From: Mesodorylaimus sp. YZB2_4
Lineage: Eukaryota; Nematoda; Enoplea; Dorylaimida; Dorylaimidae
DNA length: 64,000 bases
Direction: 5' to 3'
NCBI GenBank assembly: GCA_030248295.1
Contig: JASANH010000209.1
Span: 744,001-808,000, forward strand
The notes under the pieces are model-generated. The model worked only from the letters and a program-made list of their open reading frames with translations. It ran no database searches and was not told where the DNA came from. A program made the translations under genes and the position numbers. Shown here piece after piece: positions 1-14,883 of this stretch; the stretch's first letter is position 1, and each line of letters begins with the position of its first letter.

Positions 1-25
1 AAGAGAACTAGGCGAATTTTCTTAC

Positions 26-2123
26 CTTTCATCCTCTTCAGCCTGAGCGATACGCTGACCACGACGGCGATGGTCACCGGAAGCAATACCGCAGCGATGA
101 TCAGAATGATGGCCCAGATTGGCAGCCCGTCTTTCTCTAAAAGAGTTCCGATAAGGGCGTACATCAAAGTAAGGTGGGCGATTCTCACCTTTTTCGTCGT
201 CACCTGGGCGATTCTCATCCGTGTCGTCATCTGGGCCCTTGGGTTTTTTCGACGCGATGGTTTTGGTGCTGGCGTGAGGGGGCGCGGGTTTCGACTGCGG
301 CTTCTCTGAAAACCGACAAGTCCCTGCAGCGAGTACGAGGAGGGAGCGATCGACTTACCGACCACGACGTTTGTTTTGACGGCTGTGAGGGGGTTCAGTG
401 CGTGCAGGACTTTGTTGGGCATGCCGGTCTTGTAGAGCAGGTGCGCTGTGACCTCGAAGTCGCCCGAGCCATAGTCAGTCACGTCCAGTTCTTGCGAGTT
501 CTGAAATGCAGTCGCGTTACAGCTGGGCATCGAGAAAAGGCATGGCACACTTACTCCCAGCACCAAGTTCGACCCCTTTTTCCTCCACTCGAACTTGACG
601 AAGACGCCTGGCGGCAGGTCCGAAGTGATGGCCCGCAGCAACTTGCCCTTGACGACTTCCTCGATCTTCAGTTTGCCCCCTGAAACCGAGCTGAATCACG
701 CGAGAGGCCAGGCCAGGCCAGGCCAGGTCAACTTACCGAGCACGATGATGGGGTTCGAGAGCCAGGCCAGTTCGGTCGTGTTCTTGGCGAGCGTCAAGTG
801 CAGTTTCAGGATTTCGGCCATGTCCTCGAACAGTTCTTTCTGGACTGTGAATTCGGCGACTCCGACAAGATTGAACACAGTCATGTTGAACAGGAAGGCT
901 GTCTCATTGGCGATCGTCATCGTCACGTTCGAGCCCTTCAGCTCTTCGTTTGAGGGGTTCACGATGATGTAGAACGTGGCGTTTTTGGTTGTGTTCAGTT
1001 GGATCGGCTCTTCGAAACCGCGGAGCGTGCCATTGTACTGAATTTTCGGGGTCTGCTCCTGATCCAAGGTGCTGTCTGCAAAAAGTTCAGTCAGTCAGCT
1101 TCGCCTAACATCAGTCTAGTCCTTTACCTGGTTTCTTTGGGCACTTTCGGGTTTTCATGCGGGCGAGAGCCATGATGCCTTCCATCAAGTGGCAGGAAGA
1201 TAGAGAGTCGCCAGGACAGAAGCGAGTGTCTTGTTGCATTTGGGTGTGAACGTCGCAGTAGCCCACCCAGCCCAGGTCTGACGCTAGCTTGAAGCAGGGG
1301 TTTTTTCGGGGCTCCTTCCGGGCCGGATCCCAGAAGACGATGCACCAGGTGTCCTTTTCGCTGCATTTCTCGACTTCAAGCTCGTCGGGGAAGCCTAGAA
1401 TCGGACAGAACTTTGGTTTAAGAAGGGCTGACAGAGTTTTTTCCAGGGGATATTTCCTCGCTATTTCGCAGTTTCATGCTTTCTCGATTGGGAAAAGCTG
1501 AGTTTTTCCTACCCTCTCATGGTTTACCTGATATACCAGACACTCCTGCGTGGTTCGTCGTAGGTGCTTACTCCCGCCTTCGCCTAGCAGCCACGACACG
1601 GGCCGGTGAGACCCTCATCCCCTCTCAGCCCCGTGCAAGAACACAATCGGGTCATCGACTTACACATGCGGTAGAGGATGTCGAAAGTGCTCAACGACGT
1701 CATTTTGTCGTACTGGCATCGAAGGGGGCCGACGGGCAGATTCCTGTTGACGATCAGGAGGAAGTAGACGTACGAAGTGCTGTTCTTGCAGGGCGCAGTG
1801 GCCACGACCGCGTTGTCTTGGTTGATCAGGGAGACGCTGGAATTCGGAGGGCATTGGTTCTTGTGATGGCAGGCGATGTGGACGGTGGCGTTGGGAACGA
1901 AAGCGCTGATGTCGGCGCCGTACTTGTCTTTGATGAAGCTTTTTCCCGGCCGCATTTCTAAAAAAAATTATTTTTGTGCAAAAATTTAAAAAGAAAACTT
2001 GATTTTAGTCTTACCGATGTCTTCGCCGCGAGTAGCCAGGGATTGCACGACGATCAGGGCCACGCACAGCCACATTTCAGGGGTCAGGAGGCCTTTGACT
2101 CGTTTCGATCCATTTCCGATCAT
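26..2123 (-). CDS. Receptor-type tyrosine phosphatase paralogue, 5' part (copy 1, runs off left edge)
   Basis: This is the near-identical partner of the complete gene at 44,323-48,028. Exons read on the minus strand: 2123-2015 (start codon and signal peptide), 1957-1664, 1394-1128, 1075-737, 679-555, 500-359, 305-189 and 136-26 (transmembrane exon). Splice phases match the other copy exactly. The encoded part is the signal peptide, a Cys- and N-glycosylation-rich ectodomain and the membrane segment; the phosphatase exons would lie left of position 1. All frames are open. Exon 1394-1128 is 6 bp longer than its partner and far more diverged than flanking exons and introns. I chose the ATG at 2123 because it precedes a basic n-region and a hydrophobic stretch; an ATG further upstream in frame is possible. 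Whether this copy is complete cannot be seen here. Confidence 0.75.
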
Positions 2124-2429
2124 GACGGTGAGGACGACGGCCGATTTCGACAGACGGCAGACATTGGCGATGAGGAGGCAGACGATTCGGTGAGCAGCGA
2201 GGAGATGGAAGAAGAGCATTTCGACAGGGAGTTGATGTTTGACGACCAACTTGAATGGGAAGAAGAAATTTCGATGATTGCACGAAGCGAAGACGAAAAC
2301 GCGAGAGAATGATCGACGCACAGCCGCACAGGGGACGCGAATTCTCAAGAATGACTGCTGCTTCGCGAATCTTCTAAACGTTGCCTACAAGCTACCTACT
2401 TTACGTTGCCTTCGTTGGCATGCGCTGGT

Positions 2430-2482
2430 CACGTGATCTGATGGTGTGTGATTGGACGAAGGGCGTGGCGATCGCTAATTGG
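2430..2482 (-). promoter_or_regulatory. Putative promoter elements of phosphatase copy 1
   Basis: A CACGTG E-box (2430-2435) and two inverted CCAAT boxes (ATTGG at 2451 and 2478) lie 300-360 bp upstream of the chosen start codon. The same elements in the same order sit upstream of copy 2, although the surrounding sequence has diverged, which supports function. Confidence 0.4.
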
Positions 2483-2625
2483 CCGTGTCAGATAATGGAA
2501 TTCCAATTCTTTTCGTGTACGCGATAGTATCCTATATATGGTAAAAAAACGTGCTTCAACATTTCAATAAAATTGGACTCAAAGTTTTTTGTATAACAGA
2601 TGCGGGAAATAAGTCGAAGAAAAAG

Positions 2626-3561
2626 AGAGTATTGTTTGTTTTAGTCAAAGAGAAATTTTGAATTTAGCGCCAAAAAGAGTTGGGTAGGTTTGTGCGGGGC
2701 ACTTTGTATGCTGTTAGCAGGAAAGAAAATTAAAGTCGCATAAATAGTGGTAATACGGGTGTTCTGCTGTGATGTAGGATTCAGACGCTAGGGCGCAATC
2801 GTAGTGATTTTTATCGAGGTCAATTAGGTAAGATAAAGTTTTTCGGGCTTCCAGTTCTAGTTTTGGAAAATCAAAACTATTGCATACAAACTGTATAAAA
2901 TTTATGCCATCTAAATTCACAAAAACTTACAAACTAATTTACAGCTCAAACAAAATCAATCAGTCGATCAATTATTTTGAAACTACATTTTGATAATCGC
3001 TATCACATCTTAGTTTTTTCAAAAAAATTGATCACTTCCCATCAGTAAATTTTTTCATCTTTTATTAGATTTTATGATGAGCTGTTTTTGGCTGAGAAAA
3101 TAAGTTTAGGACGAATTAGTTGAATCGTCCAAATGAAAATATCGATTCAAATTTTTAATTGTACGCGATTGTTCGAAATTTGATTTTCTCGCCGAGGGCG
3201 TTGAACCACCTTCCATTTCTTGAATAAATTTATAAGTTGGTGATTCGCGAATGTCGTCCAAATAACGAGCGGCTGGCGCTTTTTGGTTGACCCACTCGCT
3301 GAAATGAGAAGAGGCTAGTGTATTTCAGGGTTGTTGGAGCGTTTCCTTGATTAAAATATCGATTTTAATCGATATTGACAAAAATCGATCCATAACTGTT
3401 TATCGATTTTTAATCCATATTGATTTTTAACGTTATTATGTAACGCATACTGAAAAATCGATGTGACAAAAGTTAATTTCTAAATCACGGAATATTTTAT
3501 ATCGATCGATAGTTAATCTGATAAAATCGATATCGATTTTTTTATAATCTGTAATTAATGC
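2626..3561. other. Intergenic, no gene seen
   Basis: AT-rich sequence with no exon I can support. From about 3,340 to 3,545 it becomes a degenerate ATCGATTTT-type simple-repeat tract just downstream of the PDZ-ZM gene. Confidence 0.5.
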
Positions 3562-5956
3562 TTACATTTTGGTTCCGGTCATTTTTTCGACGGAATCGGC
3601 CACATTATAAGCCGAATATAGTCCGAGTGGTGTGTTGTATTGAAGATGGACTAGTTTGGCGTTGGGCTGGTGCACGGGGGGAACCCACACGCCGACTGGT
3701 TTGGGCGCGTTGTGCTCGCCCAATTCGATGAGGGATGAACTGGGCGAACTTCGACCGGACGATGTTGGACTGAGCAGATTGTGATCGCTCGAGCTACGAA
3801 TATTCGATATTGTGTTGTAATTTCGAACTGGTGTTTCCCTTCCTCGCGAGCCGGCCCTTTTTGGCGGCAGTTGTGGCAAATATGAAGTTATGTCGTTCGG
3901 ATTCGATTTTGGTGGTGTGTGCAACTGGGGCGATGTACGAGATAACGGGGTGCCGCGAAAGCCCTGAAAAATGAGGCGATCATAATTTGGTGTGAGGTGA
4001 TCGATTGATCGATATTTTAAGCGATCGATGACTTTTTGATCAGCATCACTTGATCAGTTTTTGAGGTGATCGATAACCTATAATTGATCATGATCAATCG
4101 ATTGATCGATATTGGCAATTAACCATCGATCTATGTAATCATAATTTGGTGTGAGGTAATCGATTGATCGATATTTCGCATTGAAGGAATGACAATACTA
4201 CTTTCTAGGGCATTACGGACAATATATAATACCATAAGTGGGCTACATCGTTTTAGACTAAAGTGGAATTTAGTCTCTGGTATTGACATTTTGTTGGCAT
4301 AAGAGTCAGGATAAGCTAAAGGTTTATTTTATAAAATTCATAGTAGCCTTATATTTACTACGTCTTTATGAGTCATGATCGATAAGCCATGATTGATCGC
4401 GATCGATTGATCGGATTTTGATTGATTATAAATATAATTGATCACTCTCGAGAGTGACAATCGGCCATCGAGGCCTGTCATAGCTCGATCAATGATCGAT
4501 TGATGATTGATCAAGATAGACTATCAATCGTTTTAATGAATTCGTCGATTTGTAGTATGGGAACCTCTGATGCCAACCAATGATTGTGATTGATATCGAC
4601 TGCTGATCAAGTGATCGATCATCAAGTGTTATTGGTCGATCTCTGATCGAGTGATAATTTATTTAGAGGGACCACGTATCGATCATTTTCGTGAGTCCAT
4701 CGATTTGTAAAATAGCAGCTGTGGTGTTGATCTGTGGCGTATCGATCACAGTGATTTATCAATAATCGATATCGACTGGTTTTCAATCGATCATCAATTG
4801 CCATAGCTCGATCGTTGATCGATTGATGATTAACAAAACTGGAGTATCGATCATTATAGTGAAATCATCGATTCGTAAACTGGCAGCTGTGGTGTTGTCC
4901 TGTTGCGTATCGATCACAGTGATTTATCAATAATCGATATCGACTTCTGATCAATCGATCGATTAATCACCGCGTGTCTTACTTGTGTCCGAATAGTGTG
5001 TAGTTGACCTTGCTCTTTCAATTGAAGTGATTCCTTCATGATATCGGCCAATCGCGGCACTTTCGGCTCGCCGTCTTCGCTCGTCGTCCCGTGCACTGGG
5101 GTGCTGGCCCGCGAGGGTGTCCGAGGAGGCACATTCTGACCACTACCTCTGAAATAGAGAATATCATCGAGCCAAAATGCATTTGTTTTTCCCGCCACTA
5201 TGAAAGCTGAGGGTCAGTTGTGGTTTAAGTTATGGCGGTAAATTCAGCGCAGCTTATTGGCCAAAAAAGTTGACTTGATTCAATTCAGTCAGTTAAAATT
5301 TTAAATGTTTTAGAAAAGCGGGAAAAAATTTTGTTGGTGATTGAGAAAAAGTTGAAGTCAAAAGACGTCCAGTATGCGCTAAATGCAGCAAATTTGAAAT
5401 TCCCGCCGCAGCTGTTTAGGCTTATATGTACGCGAGTATCAAATTGTCGTAAGAAATGGCGGGAATTCAAATTTTCGGGCTCGAGTTAGGTTTTTAACGT
5501 TGTGTAAGAAATCTACAGCACTAATTAAAAGGCGGGAACATTTCAAGGTTTTTCAAATACTCGGAATTCAAAAAACAGGAAATAAGGCGGTAAATTCAAA
5601 TTCGAAATGACAGATTTACTTACCTGAGTATAGTTAATTTTAACGAACTGCCAGCCGCGGCGATAAGATCCAAGGCTTGAGCATGTTTTAATCGCAAGGC
5701 ATCGTTGTCGTTAATTTTGATGATGACATCGCCAGTTTGCAAACAGTCGGATGCTGCCGAAGCCGGGATTACCTGCAAGGATTAGGCGGTAATTGAGGCC
5801 CCAGAAGCGCATGTTGGCCAGACTTACTCTTTGAACGAGGAGGGGCGATTCGAAATCGGTGCCGCCGTACAATCGAAATCCCCAGGGTGCGTTTAATCCA
5901 TCGCGAAATATTTGCACGTTAAGCTCGTGGCCTCGGAAGGCCCTGTAGGCGGCCAT
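3562..5956 (-). CDS. PDZ domain protein with ZM motif (ALP/Enigma/Zasp-like, no LIM domain)
   Basis: Four exons (5956-5828, 5772-5624, 5148-4983, 3963-3562) join in frame to 281 codons. Residues about 10-92 form a PDZ domain; the carboxylate-binding loop reads PWGFRLYGG, typical of the ALP/Enigma/Zasp group, which binds alpha-actinin at Z-discs. After a Ser/Pro-rich linker the C-terminus carries a ZM motif (QYNTPLGLYSAYNVAD). Family members usually end in one or more LIM domains; none is visible. The last codons read ATG then TAAGC, so the stop overlaps a perfect splice donor (GTAAGC); a longer spliced isoform is possible, but I found no downstream exon before 2,626. Introns 2 and 3 are swollen by GGCGGG-type repeats and ATCGAT-rich sequence. 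Confidence 0.8.
3990..4965. repeat. Degenerate ATCGAT/TGATC-rich tract in an intron
   Basis: Dense TGATCGAT, ATCGATTGATC and CGATCATG words fill most of the intron between the last two exons of the PDZ-ZM gene, broken by unique sequence around 4,190-4,370. Two about 90-bp subsections (around 4,680-4,770 and 4,850-4,940) are near copies of each other. Confidence 0.7.
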
Positions 5957-7133
5957 TGTTCATCGGGCACTGCTAGACTAGCTTGTTAGCTACAATGAAG
6001 AAATGTAGCTTGTATTGTGGCCGCAGGCGGAAATGAGTCGGCTTTCTTGGCTAGTCGAGCACTCGGGCTTGGAAGGTTAGTTGTCGAGGGTGCTGTTGAT
6101 GATAGATTCTCGTCTTAGGAACTGCTCGACGATGTGGGCGCAGATCTTCTTTTCACTTTCAACCATTTCCTAGCTTTTCGAAATGCTTTAACTTCTGGAT
6201 GTAGTAGGCTGAGGGGGGGCGAATGAGTTGTGTTTGAGAATGTCGTTGAAATGGGGAGGAGAGGGAAGGCGAGAAGGTTTTGGTAGGAAGGATAGGTAAC
6301 AACTGTTATTTAGCGTTTAGTGAAAAGTGCATCGAATTTTCGAGTTCTAGCGTGCGAAAGTTGAAGAAAATTGTCAGCTTGAACGCGATTGAAGCCAAAG
6401 CCGCAGTGCGCCTTTCGAGCCCACGTGGAGTCAGGTTTTTATGAAAAAAAGTTTAAAACCAAGCGTGATTTATGTTTGTCTACTGGTCGTGGTGAGAAAC
6501 GAATGTTGGTGGGTGCGTTTTGGATAGATTAGAGAATGGGTTTCTTGGCCTGGGCGAAAAGGACTAGAAAAACAAGTCGATTTAATAATGGCAGAGAGAA
6601 AACGGGGATTTTGTTGCATTGTAGAAATTAAGATTGCAAAATAAATTTTTGAGGTATATGAAATTTTCGATGGAGAAATTGCGATGAGACTAGATTTTTT
6701 TGTGGCGAATGTTACGCGAGCTGCAACTTTTTTATGCAAGTGCGGGATGACTGGGAGAAAACATGGATTAGGCGTGAAAAATTTGAGTTTTAATGAGTAT
6801 TCATAGACTGAATACGCAGTTTTAAATTTCTGATTGTCCTGTGCCTAGTTCGATGGAAAAGGTTTTTTCGGATAATTTTGTGTAAAAAGAGGATAGTTTT
6901 GTTTTTGTACAGAAAAGAAATGACAGAATCTCAAATTTTCGAACTCCCGCCATTTTACCTCTGAGAAAATGACAGTTTGTAGGCGAAACTTGGCGAACCA
7001 GTTTGACAGCGCACAGACTACAAGTTTAGGCAGTGTCGTTTTGTCATAGGTTAAATGGCGGGAAATTTAAAAATTCAAATTCTGTGTTGTAGAGGAATGA
7101 TAAGATTTTTATGTTTTAGGTTAAAAATAAAGA
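5957..7133. other. Intergenic region between divergent PDZ-ZM gene and METTL1
   Basis: No exon supported. It should hold the promoters of both divergent genes. GGCGGGAA-type motifs occur close to the METTL1 start (about 6,945 and 7,055) and further ones lie in the PDZ-ZM introns at 5,400-5,600. Confidence 0.5.
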
Positions 7134-10104
<2,971 letters not shown>

Positions 10105-10462
10105 TTTTTTTGTTGGTGTGCTTGGACTGGAAATTAGTCACAGTCGAACGTTTAATGACTTGACATCAGTGCCCTGAAGACGTCAGTGGCCATTCGTCGA
10201 CTGACTCACGGCAGCGTGGCCAAAAAGATGCTAGTCGTTTGGGAGAGGGGGGCTGGCGAGATTGACGCGGCAGCCGCTGCAGGCCGACGTCAGTGAAGGT
10301 GTGTCGGGTTCGAGTTAGGCCAGTGCCTGCGGCGATGGGCAGCTTACGATTAGCTTGTTTCCAAGGCATTCGTGTTTAAGAAAGAAGCAGTTCTTTGGCT
10401 GGGGAGAGGCTGAAAATAGTTCTTCTGGAAGATTCAAGACGGAGGGTGGGGGATGACGCAAA
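10105..10462. other. Short intergenic gap, nothing recognised
   Basis: Lies between the METTL1 stop and the tentative first exon of the next plus-strand gene. No coding exon or clear repeat is seen. Confidence 0.4.
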
Positions 10463-13400
10463 ATGAGTCGACAAGGCTTGGAAGATGGCGAAACATTGGG
10501 ATTAGACGAGGCGAGTAGTGCGGACACGGTGGTCGAGTGTGCGAGTAAGTGCTGGCTGGGTCAGGGGTAGGCTAGGCAGTGTTCTGACCATGTAGTCTGC
10601 AGGTTTAGAGTAGCATTTACTTCTAGTTGATGCGGAAGAGGGCGAGGCGGTGGTGACACGAGAATGGTACGTGCCAGGGTCTTGCTTGTCTCCACCACTG
10701 CTGTCGTGTGCATGCATTAATCATGAGCACAATCTGAAACTATATTTTACCCACTGTGCAGTTTTGTGCAGAAACTGTGAGTTGGTGGACGAAATTTCTA
10801 CACCTTACCTTGGACTAGCGGGTAGAGTCGATTGTTATGTCAGGCAGAAAATGTCACATTCTTGCAAGTGTGTAAAATATGGTTTCAGGTGCGAGATGCT
10901 GCGAATGGTGTGGTTGCAAATTAGTATGATAATCTAAGGGAGGTCCGTTCTAGGCGACGAAAAGTGAGGAGCAGAAGCCGCTGACGGTGAGCGTGGACGG
11001 TGAGCAAGTGCCGAAAGCCTTGTTGACTGCGTTTGCACAACCGAGCAAAGACAAGAAACCATTTTCATATTTTTCGAGTGGCGACAAGCCCGATTTGAGT
11101 GCGCATCCGTCGCCGAGCGCAATAAGGAAGTCGAATCCGTTGCATAACGCGCCATCGGTGCCGCGAGTGTTGCCGATTGTGAGCGATCGTGAGTTGAAAG
11201 TAGAGCAAGGACGAGTCGACCAGGACGGCATGGCCACGCTGACACACGCCCAGTACAACAGCCCCATGCCACTCTACTCGAGGGAGAATGTGCAGGAGGT
11301 GCTGCAGCAGACGCAGGGATTCCTCGACAACAGGCCGCACTCGGCTGCCAGCGGGTGAGAAGCTTGAGTGGGGTGTCCTGTCTGGTGGTGGCTCAGCTGG
11401 TTCAGGTATATCCAATGCCTGAAACTGCCCAGGCTGCGGTTCGATCCCTGCTGGGGGTGACAGTTTTGTAATTTCGTTTGGGTGGCCCGGATGGTGGATC
11501 CTGGTCGAAGGGATACAGGCCATGACAGGGGTCCTCGGTATATCCGGTGCCTGCAACTTTGGCTAGGCCGATGTTTAATTCCTGCTGGGGTTGACAGTCT
11601 TGTAACTCTCTTTGGGTGGCTATGATGGTGGATCCAGGTTGAAGGAGTACAGATCATGACAGGGGTCCTCGCGATTGCAGAACTGGGGCCTAGGAACAAT
11701 CATATGATGACCCAGCTAGGGAAAGTGGGTGGGCGGGCTAGCCAAGCGAGTTTGGAAAGCCCAGTGGAGACAGTGGTCCCTCTTCAGGCAGTTCAATCCA
11801 AGCCAGTCGGGCGCTTACCGTTTGTTGCAAGAGAATGGTGAAATCGCGCCAGCGCACAGTGCTCGTTTGGATGAGCAGAAGGACGAGTACCCGCATTATC
11901 GTGGATTCGTCGACCCAAGAGTGCAGTCACCCAGTTTCAAGCGTCTCCAGTATGTGACTGGCATGGATTCCGGGGCTGAGGATGAGATTTCGCATGGTGA
12001 GTCATTGAGTAGACTTGAATCGTCTAAGAATACCACATGTCTAAATTTGATCACGTGATCATGACAGATCGATCACCGATCGATTTGAGTCATCTGGTCG
12101 TCCCACATGGCTAAATCTGATCGCGCGATCATGTCCGATCGATTACGTGATTACCAGCCTCGTGGCCTGGTGGGTTAGGCGTCTACCTCTCACGCCAGGT
12201 GAGCAGTCATGGGTGTTCGACTCGTGGGCCGGTAAATCATTTCGTGCAAAATGTGTCCCTTCACCCTCGAGTGCGCATAAGCGTTTGGTGATGTGGTAAG
12301 CAATGAATCACGTGATAATGACTAATCGATCACGTGATCATGACCAATCGATTACGTGATCATGACCAATCGATCACGCGATCATGACCAATCGATCACG
12401 CGATCATGACCAATCGATCACGCGATCATGACCAATCGATCACGCGATCATGACCAATCGATCACGTGATCATGACCAATCGATCACGTGATCATGACCA
12501 ATCGATCGCATGATTGAAATCTCATTTCAGAATTGCACGCTCCAGTCAGATCGCGGATGGACGAGCCTCGTTCGGGAGCGGATAGTCGTCAAAGCCTAGG
12601 CAGTCAGCACGAATCCTATCATCAGCAGGAATACAAGCCGGTGTGGTCGAGTGATCAGAGTGGCCCGCGTGTGGCTCAACGAGATCCAACATCGGCTGAA
12701 CGTGATCAGCCTCAAGATCCTGCGTTCGCCGCTCGGATCGCTGAGGCTGAGCGACCCAAGGTACCAGCACCAGTCCTGCCCAGCTGGGCGCGCAAGGCCG
12801 AGGAGAAACGACAAAAATGGCAGCAGTACGGCGATCGATACCAGCATCGCAGCTACGAGTACCAGCCACCAACGGCCAACTGGGAACCGCACGCGCACAA
12901 GGTGCAGGACAAGTGGAGCACGCACTACGGCACGACCAGGTTCGACAGCTACGAGAACCAGCCGAGAGCCAGGAGCGCTGAGCCGTACGGACGTCGATCG
13001 CGACCCGTGGAGAGGGAATCGACAAGGAAGGAGTGGATGAAACCCTACATCGCACCCAATGTGCACACTACACGATTCGGGCCACCAGCGCAACCGAGTT
13101 ACTCGCCACTCAGTTCGTACAGGGTAAGTAGGAAGGGGGACCTTGGTCGTGGTCTAGCGATTGAGGCGTCTGCCTCTCACGCTATGTGCGCACTTTGAGG
13201 GGAGGGTTCGACTCCCGCCAGGGTAAAAGTATTGTTGCTTATCCCGCGAGTGCGCTATATTGTGCTTGGCTATGGATAAACTATGACATGACGTGAGGAC
13301 ACTCGGACAGTGTTGCACTTACAGAATCCCAGCAGTCGAGCCCAAGACTACACTACATCTTATAATCCGACCAGTGGCGCCGCTCGTCCCTACTCGAGCC

Positions 13401-14293
13401 TGTCGACCACGTCGTCCACTTATCAAAGGAGCACGACGCCCTACGAGTACACCACCTACACCCCCAGCCCGCAACGATACCAGACCAGTTCGACGACCCG
13501 CTACGAGCACACGACCAGCGGACAGAGTACGCCCAAGAAGGAAGTCAACGTGGCCACTTTGGTCAGCGACGAAGCCCTGAGTCGATACCCGCATGAGACC
13601 AATACTGGCGTACCCTGGTCGAAGCACGCCGAGTATAAGCGATCGGCGTGGGAGACCAAGCGAAGCTCCCTCGATCCTGACTATCAACCCAGGCACGTCG
13701 GGGGCCCGCAAACCCCCTCGTGGGCCCAACGCGCTGAGCAGACGCACTCGCTCTGGCAACACGAGGCTGATGCGTGGAAACAGAGGCAGGCTATGGAATC
13801 GGATCTGAGACGACGGGCAGCCTCGGAGACGCCGTACACGGGCAGTGAGCACAGAAGATACGAGACGACGAGCAGCAGCGCCGTGGGAGGAGCTTCACCA
13901 TCCTGGCGTCAACGTCCCGTCCCGCACGAGGTGAGCACATACACCACACCGCAACGCTGGCAACAAGCACCCGGTGGTGAAACCAAGTCGCAGTCCTCCG
14001 GCAGCTACTTGGATCGCGACGGGAATCAGGTCAGCTACACCAAAGAAGTCTACACCAGCAGCGATCCTGGCAAAGAGTACAGCATGCTGACCGAGCAAGA
14101 GAAGAAGATACTGGACGAACCATTGCAACCTGGCGTCGTCTCGCGTCACGTGACCACCAAATATTACAAGAAATCCACCTACAGCAGCTCAACGACCACC
14201 TCGACCAGTCAAACACCGCCAGTGACGACGACCACGAGATACGACTATCCGGCCACCACCACCACCTCGACCCGTTACACCAGCCAGTACTGA
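10463..14293 (+). CDS. ZM-motif protein with repeated PSWAxxAExxxxxW segments
   Basis: Secure exons: 10954-11354, 11788-11996, 12531-13123 and 13325-14293, with compatible phases and ending in a stop. Tentative 5' exons are 10463-10544 (ATG) and 10627-10666; joining them to the next exon needs a weak acceptor at 10,964, so the start is uncertain. The protein has a ZM motif (HAQYNSPMPLYSRENVQ) near its start, then a long low-complexity, Tyr/Ser/Thr/Arg-rich region. A motif of the form [P/V]-[S/P]-W-[A/S]-x-x-A-E-x5-W occurs three times (PSWARKAEEKRQKW, VPWSKHAEYKRSAW, PSWAQRAEQTHSLW). No PDZ or LIM domain is seen. ZM motifs in Zasp/ALP proteins contact alpha-actinin, so a sarcomeric or cytoskeletal role is inferred. 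A related PDZ-ZM gene lies 4.5 kb to the left. Confidence 0.75.
12163..12300 (+). mobile_element. tRNA-Glu-like SINE
   Basis: CGTGGCCTGGTGGGTTAGGC, CCTCTCACGCC and a degenerate B box GTGTTCGACTC are followed by the shared body CCCTCGAGTGCGC. It sits in an intron of the ZM-motif gene. Confidence 0.65.
12312..12515. repeat. 22-bp tandem array in intron
   Basis: About nine copies of a 22-bp unit, ACCAATCGATCACGCGATCATG with CACG(C/T)GATC variants, end 15 bp before the acceptor of the exon at 12531. Each unit contains the palindromes ATCGAT and GATCATGA-like words. Confidence 0.9.
13146..13300 (+). mobile_element. tRNA-Glu-like SINE
   Basis: Head GTCGTGGTCTAGCGATTGAG, anticodon region CCTCTCACGC and B box AGGGTTCGACTCCCG are followed by a body with CGAGTGCGCTAT, GGCTATGG and ATGACATGAC. 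It fills most of the last intron of the ZM-motif gene and ends shortly before its acceptor. Confidence 0.8.
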
Positions 14294-14883
14294 ACTGCGT
14301 GCCTAGTCTAGATGGTGTGCCTTAGGGTCGTGCTGATCGGCAGTGAGGGTGTCGGGGATGATCGAAGGGTAAAGTGTACCAGTCTCGTAGAAATAGAGGC
14401 CGCTGATATGATGTCTAGTATGCCCTTATTTGGTGTAGTCTTTCTCTTACTTCCTGCGTGCATTTTACTGTAGCTCCCTTTGTGCTCTGAGGTAGCGTAT
14501 TGAAGCATTTTAGAAAAAACGTGTGAAATTTTAGATAAACGCTATGTAAACTCTTAAAAATTTTTAGAATTTTTTGATTTAGCTCAGTTTTTTCCTTTTA
14601 TCATATTTTTTAATAAAGCAATGCTATTCTGAAGAATCAAAAAAATTTTGGATGCGCACTCCTTCAAAAAATTGAATTTCAAGTTTTCTACCCCGTAAAT
14701 TTGAATTTCCCGCCCTTTCAGGTTATTTCAACCGCTTATAACAAATAGGAGTCAGTGTGTGCGCGCAGCTTACAAGTTAGCCGTGCAGTGCCAACGCAAA
14801 AAACCTAAAAGAAAAACAAAAATTCGGTAGTCATTTATTTTATTTTAGTCGTGTCGGAAGGTCGGAAAATCGTACGTGCAATA
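14294..14883. other. Intergenic region with GAATTTCCCGCC motif
   Basis: No exon seen. At about 14,700-14,760 it carries GAATTTCCCGCCC followed by ACCGCTTATAACA, related to the cores of the foldback elements at 35.2 and 38.9 kb. Confidence 0.5.

Larger units (their letters stand above)
1..2625. repeat. Segmental duplication, copy 1 (partner about 45,915-48,530)
   Basis: Position 1 aligns with 45,915 and the match runs through exons, introns and promoter to about 2,620, in the same orientation. It is near-identical up to about 2,350 and decays upstream of the gene. One length difference is four versus three GGCCA units in the intron near 705-727. The left limit is unknown because the match is cut by the window edge. 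Confidence 0.9.

Noticed and set aside
174..683. 169-codon plus-strand frame, repeated at 46,088-46,597
   Set aside because: It spans minus-strand exons and introns of the phosphatase pair, and its presence in both copies only reflects the duplication.
12312..12515. Regularly spaced repeat resembling a CRISPR array
   Set aside because: It is a continuous 22-bp tandem array without variable spacers, in a eukaryotic intron.
13319..13852. 177-codon antisense frame and similar ones opposite 12,546-13,093
   Set aside because: They are shadows of the GC-rich coding exons of the ZM-motif gene; frame and splice phases support the plus strand.
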